From the NCBI GenBank assembly GCA_044351785.1, contig JBILFC010000037.1, forward strand, positions 1 through 16,623: a DNA stretch of 16,623 nucleotides, given 5' to 3'. The DNA is from JAIYCX01 sp044351785 (lineage in GTDB: Bacteria; Bdellovibrionota_C; UBA2361; SZUA-149; DAOLCO01). Position 1 is the first letter of the stretch, and each line of letters starts with the position of its first letter. Made by a program: the position numbers and the translations under genes. Below the pieces are notes generated by a model, which saw nothing but the letters and a program-made list of their open reading frames with translations, did not search any database and was not told the DNA's origin. This document shows positions 6,466 to 14,782 of this stretch, piece after piece.

Positions 6466-8058
6466 CTAGTGTTTGAAATGCCTAGTGCCAGTAAAAATCA
6501 TTTTAACATCAAGCTTTTTCGCGGTATCAATTACCTCTTGATCTTTAATTGATCCCCCAGGTTGAAGAACTGCTTTTATGCCACCTCTATGGAGGCTCTC
6601 AACAGTATCTCCAAATGGGAAGAAAGCATCACTTGCAGCTATACTCCCTTGTGGGTCATGATCATGTCTCTTAGCTCTTAAAATGGCAAGTTCGGTGGAA
6701 TCAAATCTATTCATTTGACCCGCTCCAATACCAATTACTAAACCATTTTTTGCAAGTACTATGGCATTAGATTTAACATGTTTAACAGCGGTCCAAGCTA
6801 GTAAAGCATCTTTTTCATCTTCTTGGTTAAAGCTTTCACCGTTAACCCAATTCCATGATTCCTTTGTGCCAAGTGTAGTGTCCTGATTCTGAACTAAGGC
6901 TGTATCTATGAGAGTTCGTATTTCTGGATAATTCTCTTTCCCTTCTTGAAGAGTTTTCAGGCAAACATTAAGTACTCTTAGATTCTTTTTAGTAGCTAGA
7001 ATTGCTTGTGCATCTTCACTAATTTCTGGCGCTACGATCACTTCATAGAATGATTTTGTCAGTACTTCAGCCGTTTCTTTGTCTAAGGTCATATTAACAG
7101 AAATTATGCCACCGAAGGCACTCATTGGATCACAGGATATGGCTTTATTCGTGGCGTCTAGAGTGTCTTTACCAATAGCAATACCGCAGGGATTCGCATG
7201 TTTTATAACAACACAAGTTGGATGATCCTTGAATACTTTGTTTAAATCTAAAGTGAGTGATACCGCAGCATATAAATCATTAATGTTATTAAATGATAAC
7301 TCTTTACCTTGTAGTTGACTAAAAGCTGACTTATTTTTTACACCAAATGGTTTATACCAAGCTGCTTTCTGGTGAGGGTTTTCACCGTATCTAAGAGGTT
7401 GAACCTTTTCTAGTACAATTCCTGTATACTGGCTTTCAGTACTTGATTTACAGGTAGAATCTTCCCTTGAAAGAAACTCAGCAATTGCAAGGTCATAAGA
7501 GGCAGTATTAACAAATACTTTACTGGCAAGCCTCTTCCTACATGAGAGAGCTTTGGTATCACTGCCTGATTTTAGCACAGATACTATTTCTTTATAATCA
7601 GAAGGATCGATTACAGAATAGACATATTTATAGTTTTTCGCGGAGGCTCTAAGAAGAGTTGGCCCCCCGATATCAATGAATTCAATTAAATCATCCTCCG
7701 TTAGCTTCCCATTTGTATCAAATTCCACCCTTTTTTCTTTATAAGGATAGAGATTAACTACCACTACATCTATGTTGGAGAATCCACAATCAAGCATTTC
7801 TTTATTGTCTGTTAGATTATCTCTCCTAGCTAATATGCCTCCGTGGATCTTTGGATGAAGAGTTTTTACTCGACCATCAAGAATCTCCATCTGGCCTGTA
7901 TAGTCACTAACAGAAGAATATGGGATATGATGATCGGAAAGATATTTTGCTGTTCCACCTGTTGATAGGATCGAGAATCCAAGGGCAATTAGTGAATTAG
8001 CAAATTCGTTTAAACCGGATTTATCGGTGACGCTTAATAAGGCAAATTTCGATGTCAT
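6466..8058 (-). CDS. purH: Bifunctional AICAR formyltransferase / IMP cyclohydrolase
   Basis: PurH carries out the last two steps of de novo IMP synthesis: formylation of AICAR with 10-formyl-THF, then ring closure. At 530 residues it is full length. The N-terminal cyclohydrolase (MGS-like) domain shows LLSVTDKSGL, STGGTAKYL and GRVKTLHPKIHGGIL (about 62-76). The formyltransferase domain shows LRYGENPHQ (222-230), QGKELSFNN and the catalytic KHANPCG (286-292), and the protein ends GTRHFKH, the family's typical C-terminus. The SD is modest (AGG about 10 nt before the ATG). The 42-nt gap from the upstream PP2C gene has no terminator-like structure, so it is likely read through from there, and purD follows 11 nt later. 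Its formyl-donor folate depends on FolC, whose gene lies at the other end of the window. Confidence 0.98.
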   Translation of the reverse strand: MTSKFALLSVTDKSGLNEFANSLIALGFSILSTGGTAKYLSDHHIPYSSVSDYTGQMEILDGRVKTLHPKIHGGILARRDNLTDNKEMLDCGFSNIDVVVVNLYPYKEKRVEFDTNGKLTEDDLIEFIDIGGPTLLRASAKNYKYVYSVIDPSDYKEIVSVLKSGSDTKALSCRKRLASKVFVNTASYDLAIAEFLSREDSTCKSSTESQYTGIVLEKVQPLRYGENPHQKAAWYKPFGVKNKSAFSQLQGKELSFNNINDLYAAVSLTLDLNKVFKDHPTCVVIKHANPCGIAIGKDTLDATNKAISCDPMSAFGGIISVNMTLDKETAEVLTKSFYEVIVAPEISEDAQAILATKKNLRVLNVCLKTLQEGKENYPEIRTLIDTALVQNQDTTLGTKESWNWVNGESFNQEDEKDALLAWTAVKHVKSNAIVLAKNGLVIGIGAGQMNRFDSTELAILRAKRHDHDPQGSIAASDAFFPFGDTVESLHRGGIKAVLQPGGSIKDQEVIDTAKKLDVKMIFTGTRHFKH

Positions 8059-8100
8059 TATCTATGGACCTACTTTGTATAGTCCTTTCATCAGATTATG

Positions 8101-10200
8101 CTATTTGGAGCTTTTTCTAATTAGAACTTGCTCTTTGAATTCTTTCTCTGATGGAAGGGATTTTTCTAATAAATTATATTCGGAATATAGTTCATTTCGT
8201 CTTTGAATCAAGTTTTCCCAGATTGAAACCTTATTTTCATTGTTAAGCTTGGTGTAAGCTCCTATAAAACCAAGAGACCTAGAAATTCTTTTATCCTCTC
8301 TATTCATTAAGTCTTCTAGTAAGGAAAGAATTGCTAGATGCTCTGAAGTAGATTCGCTAGTACTTTGATTATAGGTTTTTATCTCTTCTCTTAGTTGATC
8401 TTCAATATACTTCATCTTTTGATTAATGGAGGAAATCCTATTTGCCATCTCTAATTGACTTTTGGTGTCTTTAATTAAATTAGAATAGAAGGAGATATTT
8501 TGCTCTTCACTTAGATATCTTTGTCTTAAATTTTCTATAGAGTTCGTTCTATTGGGGATCCCCTTCACATAATTTAGTAGCTCATGAACGCTCAATAAAT
8601 GGGAATTTCTATTTGCTGCAATGGACTTTTTAGCTATGACACTATTAATTTGCTTAACGCTTAGAATGTCTTTTTCAATAAGTACTTTCTGATCAGCTAA
8701 TTCGGTTCTAGCCTTTTCTTCAGATTCTTTGTCGGCGATTCCAAGTGAGGAGATTCTAAAATCTATGTCCCAAATAGCTTCTACTAAGTCCATTTTTTTA
8801 TTTAAAAGATCAACTTTTTCGGATGGACTTAATTGATTACTCGTGGTTCCTTGATTAGAAGTGCTGTTGGTTGTAGCTGTTTTTGATTTTATAGCTTCTA
8901 TTTTTTCTCTATCGCTTTGCCACTCTATAGGAGCTAGAGCCAGATCCTCATGAAGTACATCTGAGCCTATAGTAATTTCGGGAGCTTTGAGAGGTAAATG
9001 GAAAATCTCTGCATATTTCTCTGAGGTGAATCCATAAGCGGTGATAGAGTCAAGTAAAATAGTGCTTTGCGGAGTGGTGAGAGGTTCTTTATGTGTAATT
9101 TTTCTATCTTCTAATATCTGTTTGATTGCTTGGTTTATTTTAGCACTACTTCTTAAGGCTTGCTGATCTGTGTTTTCTTCGTGATTGACTATCCCCCATA
9201 GTGCAAGTCCTAGAGTGATTGATATCCCCATTAGGAAGTAGGGTAAGTAGGAATCATTGCCTCTATAATTAGGATCGTTTTTTACTGCGGCAGCATGTGC
9301 TGAATTAAGTATCGCTGTACTCGTAGGATCTGTTGTAAAGTCTTCCAATGAGGAAATGTCCGAATTTTTAACGCCACTATTCCCTGAAATAAATGATGTA
9401 AACTTTGTTACTTTTTGTGGGTCCTTCGTGGGTTTAATTGTAAGTATTGTTGTATTATCTGATGCGCCAGCTAAGAGAGTATGTTCTAATAATTTATCAG
9501 TGATCTCTTTTATCTTACTTTGATTATTTGCGTTTGAATTTTTTTCTATAGATTCTAAAAGTAATTCTTCGATTCTTTTTCTGTTAAGATGTGCATATAA
9601 GCCATCGGAACTTAGGATTAATATGTCGTCAGACTGAAGATGTTCAATCTTAGAAATTTCTGCCTCAACTGTTTTTTCCGTTCCTATTGCTTTAGTCAGA
9701 AGATGCGAGATGGGAGACCTTTTTGCACTTGATTCAGAGAGAGTGCCGGAATCTATAAGCTCTTGGGCGTAGGTGTGATCTCTAGTTAAGATTTGTAAAT
9801 TATTATTTTTTAAACAATAAAGACGAGAGTCTCCCACATGAATAGAATAATTACCGTCTTTAAGAGAAGCAAATAATACTAAGGTAGTGCCCATGCCTCT
9901 TAAGGCTTCATCTCTTTCAGATAATAAAAATAGTGTTCTATTAGCTTTCGAAATTGTATCAACAATGTCTTCTATAGAGGGTGAGCTTATCTGTTCAATT
10001 TCGTTGGATATTAATTCAAGACAAAGGCTGGAAGCTACTCTTCCTCCTTTGGCCCCGCCCATTCCATCACAAACAATATAAATGGACCATTCCGGTCCTT
10101 GTAAAACTGCGTACGCGTCTTGGTTCTCTTTCCGTACTTTCCCTTTATGGGAGACTCCATAGTGTGTGAGATTCCAATTATTCTTATTGGTTGTATTCAT
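8101..10200 (-). CDS. Membrane-anchored PP2C Ser/Thr phosphatase with coiled-coil tail
   Basis: A 699-residue protein with three parts. Residues 12-256 are a PP2C/PPM phosphatase: RKENQDAY, VCDGMGGAKGG (Asp45), GMGTTLV, HVGDSRLY, TRDHT, LLTKAIG, SSDGLY (Asp199) and GASDNTT (Asp248). The metal-binding Asp residues are present, so Mn/Mg-dependent dephosphorylation of Ser/Thr proteins is expected in the cytoplasm. After a Ser/Thr-rich linker (about 257-318), one TM helix (about 320-338) leads to a roughly 360-residue tail, periplasmic by topology. This tail is charged and helical with long probable coiled coils (about 455-690). No partner Ser/Thr kinase gene is in the window. The gene starts 20 nt after the SPOR gene with no clear SD. 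The tail is unlike the usual stand-alone PP2C (about 240-270 residues); its function is unknown. Confidence 0.92.
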   Translation of the reverse strand: MNTTNKNNWNLTHYGVSHKGKVRKENQDAYAVLQGPEWSIYIVCDGMGGAKGGRVASSLCLELISNEIEQISSPSIEDIVDTISKANRTLFLLSERDEALRGMGTTLVLFASLKDGNYSIHVGDSRLYCLKNNNLQILTRDHTYAQELIDSGTLSESSAKRSPISHLLTKAIGTEKTVEAEISKIEHLQSDDILILSSDGLYAHLNRKRIEELLLESIEKNSNANNQSKIKEITDKLLEHTLLAGASDNTTILTIKPTKDPQKVTKFTSFISGNSGVKNSDISSLEDFTTDPTSTAILNSAHAAAVKNDPNYRGNDSYLPYFLMGISITLGLALWGIVNHEENTDQQALRSSAKINQAIKQILEDRKITHKEPLTTPQSTILLDSITAYGFTSEKYAEIFHLPLKAPEITIGSDVLHEDLALAPIEWQSDREKIEAIKSKTATTNSTSNQGTTSNQLSPSEKVDLLNKKMDLVEAIWDIDFRISSLGIADKESEEKARTELADQKVLIEKDILSVKQINSVIAKKSIAANRNSHLLSVHELLNYVKGIPNRTNSIENLRQRYLSEEQNISFYSNLIKDTKSQLEMANRISSINQKMKYIEDQLREEIKTYNQSTSESTSEHLAILSLLEDLMNREDKRISRSLGFIGAYTKLNNENKVSIWENLIQRRNELYSEYNLLEKSLPSEKEFKEQVLIRKSSK

Positions 10201-10220
10201 GTCGAAATAACTAAACTACT

Positions 10221-11114
10221 TTATTTTACCTGTCTAATAAAAGGCTCTCCTGGCGTACCGGTTTGAGTTTTAGCGTTAATTCTTTTTTCTAAAGCTGTTG
10301 CCCTATCTGGATATGGTCCAAGTAAAATTCTATAATATGGATGATTTCTAATCGAAGCGGATTCAACTTTAAAAGGTAGATTTTTAGAGCTAATTTTACC
10401 GTGTAAGTTTTCCACTTCAGGAAGACTGGGGACAGCAGTTATTTGAATGTACCATCCTGGAGTAGGCTTATATGAGCTAACGTTAAAAGGTGGTTTCTCT
10501 GGAGTTGGCTTTACGGGGTCGACTATGATTGGTGCTTCAACTTTTTTCTTTTCTTCTTTTTTAGCACTTCCTGGAGCGTTAAATTTGTCTTTTCCAGGGT
10601 AAACTTCAAGGTTATCTTTTTGAATCTCTTGATTCTTTGCACTAATTTCAATTGCCGGTTGCTTAACTGGGGCTAATTCTTCTTTAGGAATGATCCTAGG
10701 TTTAGTAACTGTAGAAGACTCAGTTTGAGAGGTAAAATCAATTTTACGTTCCTCTAATTCTTTATCTTTTGAGTTTAAAGTATCACTTTTTGCGGAGGAA
10801 GGTTCTAGTTTAGCTAGGCTAACTGTTTCTGACTCCCTTCCAATTGGTCTTACAATTGGTAATCTTACGATCTGATTTGCAGCCTGATCTAGCACTTCTT
10901 TCGCACCTAACTTTTGTCCCGCCTTAAAGCCAATTACAAAACTAGCTAGCAGCATTATGAAGGATCCAGACCAGAATATAATGATTTGGTTCTTAGTCAG
11001 TCTTTGATTTTTGGTTACAACTGGTATTGGTTTTCCTTCCTTGTCTAAAGTTCCAGACATATATTGCCTAGTTTGACCAAGAGTTTTATCTTTTATTTGG
11101 GTAGCTCTTCTCAC
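10221..11114 (-). CDS. SPOR-domain membrane protein
   Basis: A bitopic protein of up to 297 residues: a basic cytoplasmic N-terminus, one TM helix (about 44-63, IIIFWSGSFIMLLASFVIGF), a long low-complexity Lys/Glu/Pro/Ser linker, and a C-terminal SPOR domain (about 215-297) with GWYIQITAVPSL and YYRILLGPYPDRATA. SPOR domains bind glycan strands stripped of stem peptides at septa, so a role at the division site or in cell-wall remodelling is likely; this resembles FtsN/DedD-type architecture without proving orthology. The 5' end is uncertain: the GTG at 11114 has no SD, while the ATG at 11060 (residue 19) has TAGG 7 nt upstream and would give 279 residues. It is the first gene of the minus-strand operon and is divergent from ftsW, which fits a shared division context. 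Confidence 0.88.
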   Translation of the reverse strand: MRRATQIKDKTLGQTRQYMSGTLDKEGKPIPVVTKNQRLTKNQIIIFWSGSFIMLLASFVIGFKAGQKLGAKEVLDQAANQIVRLPIVRPIGRESETVSLAKLEPSSAKSDTLNSKDKELEERKIDFTSQTESSTVTKPRIIPKEELAPVKQPAIEISAKNQEIQKDNLEVYPGKDKFNAPGSAKKEEKKKVEAPIIVDPVKPTPEKPPFNVSSYKPTPGWYIQITAVPSLPEVENLHGKISSKNLPFKVESASIRNHPYYRILLGPYPDRATALEKRINAKTQTGTPGEPFIRQVK

Positions 11115-11368
11115 GGGGTATTGCCACTAATTTAATTGTGATTTCATATTATTGTTTTAGATAGTAACAAGATTCTTTACATTTAGACATAATCTATATT
11201 TCTCCAAGACCTTATGGTCGCAAACTGAGAATACTTGATAAATAAAGAGATGGTATCGAAAATTTCATTGATTATAGACACATACTTTAAGTTTGATGAA
11301 GTTTGATCTTGGTCACATTTCAGTTTTTTACTAATGCATAGTTATTTTTAATGTGTGATTAGTAAAGG
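11115..11368. promoter_or_regulatory. Divergent intergenic region between SPOR gene and ftsW
   Basis: This AT-rich 254-bp spacer must hold the promoters of both the minus-strand SPOR-PP2C-purH-purD unit and the plus-strand ftsW-murG unit. I could not assign clear -35/-10 pairs. The notable element is a direct repeat with 10-bp period, AAGTTTGAT at 11289-11297 and again at 11299-11307, about 60-80 bp before ftsW, which would place two equal half-sites on the same face of the helix. No ORF is supported here. Confidence 0.5.
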
Positions 11369-12553
11369 ATGGCTACAAGTTTATTTTATCCTACAAAAGA
11401 AATCAGAAGGTCAGATTATCAATCTGATCAGGTATCAAGAGTCGTTGAAGCTAAACCTGACTTTATATTGCTGTTTTCTGCTATATTGTTGGTAGCTTTC
11501 GGTGCCTTAATGGTTTTTTCGAGTACTGCCATGTTATCACTGGATGGGGGTAGCTCATCAGTATCTTTTTTAAAGAAGCATGTTCTTTCCATTATTTTAG
11601 GCCTAGTCTGTGCTTATGGCTGTTTTAAGGTCAATCCGAGTATCTGGAAGGGATACGCTATCCCTTTAGTGATTTCATCATTATGTGTATTAGCGTTAGT
11701 CGTAGTATTTGGTTCTAATGCAGGAGGAGCTACTAGATGGATTCAATTGGGACCAATGCGGTTACAACCTGGGGAATTTGTTAAAGTTGTTACCGTGATT
11801 GCCTTAGCTGCCTACGCTGATCATTTTAAGCATAGAATGGGTAGCTTCCTTTATGGAGTATTTTATCCGGGTTTATTTCTTTCATGTTTTGCGGTCTTGT
11901 TTTTATTACAGCCAGATTTCGGATCCACATCTGTAATTTGTTTGGTAGCAGGTTGTCAGCTTTTTTTGGTGGTTGGTCTTAGCCATTTTCTTTCAGTAGG
12001 AGTGGTGGCTGGTTTAATGGCTGGAGTGTTGGTTGCGGTCAGTCCATATAGAATGAGGCGTTTTGTGGCATTCCTCGATCCTTTTAGTGATCCTACAAGT
12101 TCAGGTTACCAGTTGATTCAATCTTTAATTGCGGTTGGTTCTGGTGGATTCTTTGGTCAAGGGCTTGGTGTAAGTAAGCAAAAGCTTTTTTATCTTCCTG
12201 CTGCACATACTGATTTTATTTTTGCTGTAATCTCTGAGGAGTTTGGAATGTTCGGCGCGATGTTCGTTGTGGCGATGTTTTTAATCATTTTATACAGAGG
12301 TTTAAGAGTAACTTTTTTATTGGCGGATGATATTTTTCATTCGTTAATGGCTCTTGGTCTTACTGCCTTAATAGTTTTACCTGCTTTTTTAAATATGGGA
12401 GTTGTCTTGGGATTATTGCCAACTAAAGGGCTTGTATTGCCTTTTATTTCCTTCGGTGGAACTGCAATGATTGCTTCGTGCTGTGCGCTCGGACTATTGT
12501 TAAGATTATCAAGACTAGCTGATAAAGTTTCTCAAGCAGAACAGGCCCTGTAA
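11369..12553 (+). CDS. ftsW: Septal peptidoglycan glycosyltransferase FtsW (SEDS family)
   Basis: FtsW polymerises lipid II into glycan strands at the septum together with its class B PBP (FtsI). The 394-residue protein has a roughly 30-residue cytoplasmic N-terminus followed by about ten hydrophobic segments. SEDS signatures are clear: GATRWIQLGPMRLQPGEFVK (about 120-139), LLQPDFGS, DPTSSGYQLIQSLIAVGSGG, and LPAAHTDFIFAVISEEFG (276-293), whose Asp282 corresponds to the proposed catalytic Asp. LGLLPTKGLVLPFISFGGTA (348-367) is also present. FtsW rather than RodA is chosen because murG follows directly. The start is unusual: the only SD-like bases (AAAGG) touch the ATG, and a TAA in the same frame 6 nt upstream rules out an earlier start. 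The stop is immediately followed by the murG start codon. Confidence 0.95.
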   Translation: MATSLFYPTKEIRRSDYQSDQVSRVVEAKPDFILLFSAILLVAFGALMVFSSTAMLSLDGGSSSVSFLKKHVLSIILGLVCAYGCFKVNPSIWKGYAIPLVISSLCVLALVVVFGSNAGGATRWIQLGPMRLQPGEFVKVVTVIALAAYADHFKHRMGSFLYGVFYPGLFLSCFAVLFLLQPDFGSTSVICLVAGCQLFLVVGLSHFLSVGVVAGLMAGVLVAVSPYRMRRFVAFLDPFSDPTSSGYQLIQSLIAVGSGGFFGQGLGVSKQKLFYLPAAHTDFIFAVISEEFGMFGAMFVVAMFLIILYRGLRVTFLLADDIFHSLMALGLTALIVLPAFLNMGVVLGLLPTKGLVLPFISFGGTAMIASCCALGLLLRLSRLADKVSQAEQAL

Positions 12554-13624
12554 GTGGGTACAATATTGCTTTCAGCTGGGGGTACGGGAGGCCATGTTCT
12601 TCCAGCTCTACTCGTGGCTGAGGCAATTAGAGAAAAAAATCCAGACGTGAGAATTATGTTTCTTGGAGTTGGCACTGATATTGAAAGCAAATTATTATCT
12701 GATTCAAGTTTTGGATATTTAGTCTTAAAGTCTCAGGGAGTGGTAGGAGGGGGATTAGTAGCAAAGTTCCGAGCTTTATTTGCTCATATTTCAAATTATT
12801 CAACAATTAAAAAGATATTACTGGATAATGATGTTGTTTCAATACTAGGCTTTGGAGGATATCCATCTTTTATGCCTTTATTGGTTGGTAAAGTGATGGG
12901 GCTTAAAACAAGTTTGTTCGAACAAAATGGCCGAGCGGGTTTAGCTAATAAACTAGCATCTTTATTTGTGGAGCGGGTGTTTTCCGTCCCCTATAGTGAA
13001 GGTCTTTTAAGTAGAAACATAACTTACATACTTAACCCTGTCAGAAAAGAGCTTAGGTATTTGGAACCCGTAAGAAAGGATAGTCAGTTTAAAAATATAT
13101 TAATTCTAGGTGGAAGTCAGGGTGCTGTAGGAATGAGTACGCTTCTTGTGGAATTATTTAGGCGTATTAATCGAGCGGATATTTCTATACTGCATCAGAC
13201 AGGCGCTAAAGATCATGAAAGAGTAAATAGTCTATATGAGGGAATCGTAAGTCAAGTGAGAGCTGTCTCCTATATAGATGATATGAAATCCGCATATGAG
13301 AATGCGGATTTGGTTATTGCGAGGGCGGGGGCTGGGACTTATGGAGAAATTTTAGCAGTAGAAAAGCCCTGCATATTTATTCCTCTTCCTATCTCAAGGG
13401 GACATCAGTACTATAACGTGAAGCATTTAGCAGAAGTAGGTGGAGCATTTGTTGTGAAGCAAGATAGTAGTGATGCCTTATCTACATTAGAGAGTTTAGT
13501 TAGTGAATTATTAGATTCTAAAGTTAAGTCAGAGCTGGTAGTTGATCGGCTTAAGACTTTTAAACAGCGGGCGTCCGCGAATGAAGGCGAGTTAATGCTT
13601 AGTGAATATCTATTAAAAGATTAG
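12554..13624 (+). CDS. murG: UDP-GlcNAc:lipid I N-acetylglucosaminyltransferase
   Basis: MurG transfers GlcNAc to lipid I on the inner face of the cytoplasmic membrane to make lipid II, the substrate of FtsW. It is 356 residues, full length for this GT-B family (GT28). The N-domain shows SAGGTGGHVLPAL (7-19), LGFGGYPSFMPL (98-109) and FEQNGRAGLANKL (122-134). The C-domain shows LGGSQGAVGMS (185-195), ARAGAGTYGEI (256-266) and the UDP-GlcNAc-site segment IPLPISRGHQYYN (276-288). The start is a GTG with zero bases between it and the ftsW TAA, so translation is probably coupled. murC, the usual next gene of the division/cell-wall cluster, is absent; an outer-membrane protein gene follows after 3 nt instead. 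Confidence 0.97.
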   Translation: MGTILLSAGGTGGHVLPALLVAEAIREKNPDVRIMFLGVGTDIESKLLSDSSFGYLVLKSQGVVGGGLVAKFRALFAHISNYSTIKKILLDNDVVSILGFGGYPSFMPLLVGKVMGLKTSLFEQNGRAGLANKLASLFVERVFSVPYSEGLLSRNITYILNPVRKELRYLEPVRKDSQFKNILILGGSQGAVGMSTLLVELFRRINRADISILHQTGAKDHERVNSLYEGIVSQVRAVSYIDDMKSAYENADLVIARAGAGTYGEILAVEKPCIFIPLPISRGHQYYNVKHLAEVGGAFVVKQDSSDALSTLESLVSELLDSKVKSELVVDRLKTFKQRASANEGELMLSEYLLKD

Positions 13625-13627
13625 TTT

Positions 13628-14554
13628 ATGAATTTAGTTAGAAGTGTTTTAATCGTTTTAGTTTTGCTCTTAATATCTATGCCTGTGCTTAGTGCAGATG
13701 ATGATTTTAAGAATGCGCACGGAGACTTTTTTAAATTGTATTCACCGGAGAGAACTGATTTACGTTTTGGTTATCTTTACGAAATGCAGGGGCAGGAGGA
13801 TAAGGGACCTGGGGAGTTTGATTTGCATAATTCTTTTGCGGATTTTACTCTTCAGATGCCTCTAGGTGAAAATGCTTTTTTTTCGTTGGGTGGAGAGTTT
13901 GAGCTAAGAAGGTATTTATTTGAGTTAGTGGATGGTGCTTCAACGAGAGCAGGGTCACAAAATTTATATGGCGTAAGCATTAGTCCCGGATTTGGATTTT
14001 TCTTGACTGATGATGTTTTGTTCTGGGGGCAGTCAACTTTAGGAAATTATAGTGACCTTGATGGTGGATTTACTGATGTAGATAATTATCAGCTTTTAGG
14101 AAAAGTTAGTTTAGTATTTAGGATTAACCCGGGTGCACAGGTTGTTCTGGGTGCTTCTTACAGTAATGATTATCTTGATAATAGATTCCTACCTTTTCTA
14201 GGCTTAAGATTAATGTCTGATACGGGTAAGTTTAGTCTGTCTCTTGATCTCCCATTCCATGTTCGGGCGGGCTATTATGTAACTCCTGAGATAGAAACTT
14301 TTGCTCAGGTAGTTGTTAGTGGGGATAGGTATAAGGCCAGTATCAATGGTGAAGATTTAGATATCGGTGTCCATGATGAGCGAGCTGGAATGGGGCTAAG
14401 GTTTTGGTTATTTGATAAAGTTAGTTTGACGTTTGAAGGTGGTAGGACGCTTGGTAGTGAACTGCGTTTTAATGACTATAGGGCAGGGCAGTTTACTTCG
14501 GATGAAATAGAGCCTCATTGGTATGGTAGGAGTTATATAGGGTTTCCGTTATAG
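13628..14554 (+). CDS. Outer-membrane beta-barrel protein (possibly DUF6268-like)
   Basis: A 308-residue exported protein with a Sec signal peptide (hydrophobic core of residues 6-19, cleavage predicted after LSA, Ala23). The mature part consists of alternating amphipathic strands: TDLRFGYLYEMQGQ, SFADFTLQMPLG, FFSLGGEFELRRYLF, GVSISPGFGFFL, YQLLGKVSLVFRI, AQVVLGASYSND, KFSLSLDLPFHVRAGYYV, AGMGLRFWLFDKVSLTFEGG. It ends RSYIGFPL. The conserved-looking pattern of aligned turns and the YGVSISPGF region are reminiscent of DUF6268 proteins, but that assignment is from memory and weak. Transport substrate and function are unknown. It starts 3 nt after murG, so it is probably on the ftsW-murG transcript, which would tie an outer-membrane protein to septal wall synthesis. 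No obvious terminator follows. Confidence 0.82.
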   Translation: MNLVRSVLIVLVLLLISMPVLSADDDFKNAHGDFFKLYSPERTDLRFGYLYEMQGQEDKGPGEFDLHNSFADFTLQMPLGENAFFSLGGEFELRRYLFELVDGASTRAGSQNLYGVSISPGFGFFLTDDVLFWGQSTLGNYSDLDGGFTDVDNYQLLGKVSLVFRINPGAQVVLGASYSNDYLDNRFLPFLGLRLMSDTGKFSLSLDLPFHVRAGYYVTPEIETFAQVVVSGDRYKASINGEDLDIGVHDERAGMGLRFWLFDKVSLTFEGGRTLGSELRFNDYRAGQFTSDEIEPHWYGRSYIGFPL

Positions 14555-14782
14555 GGAATGTTTTAATTTACAGGACGAATGTGAGTAAGGGGAGAGGAAC
14601 AAAGATGGATGTGAATGATTAAAAATCTTATGATACTTAAATTTCCCAGTAATCTAGTGGTAAAATATTGGCGGTTAAAAACTCCCTAAACCACTTGATT
14701 CATCACAATTAATTTTATAGTAAGCCTCTGCCTTTAATTCTTTAATTCCACGAAATTAAAGAATTGATGGTCTTTCTTGTGA
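14555..14782 (+). other. Spacer between the barrel gene and tRNA-Lys
   Basis: No gene is supported in this 228-bp stretch; start codons here meet stops within a few codons. It contains a purine-rich patch (near 14580-14612), a possible but short-spaced promoter (TTGATT at 14695-14700 and TATAGT at 14716-14721, spacer only 15 nt), and the AT-rich palindrome described separately. No clear terminator for the upstream gene was seen. Confidence 0.5.
14736..14765. repeat. Perfect 12-bp AT-rich inverted repeat before tRNA-Lys
   Basis: AATTCTTTAATT (14736-14747) and AATTAAAGAATT (14754-14765) are exact reverse complements around the loop CCACGA. The left arm is also built from two tandem copies of TTTAATTC (14733-14740 and 14741-14748). 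It ends 17 bp before the mature tRNA 5' end, so it could be a leader stem in the precursor tRNA or a protein-binding site near the promoter. Confidence 0.65.
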
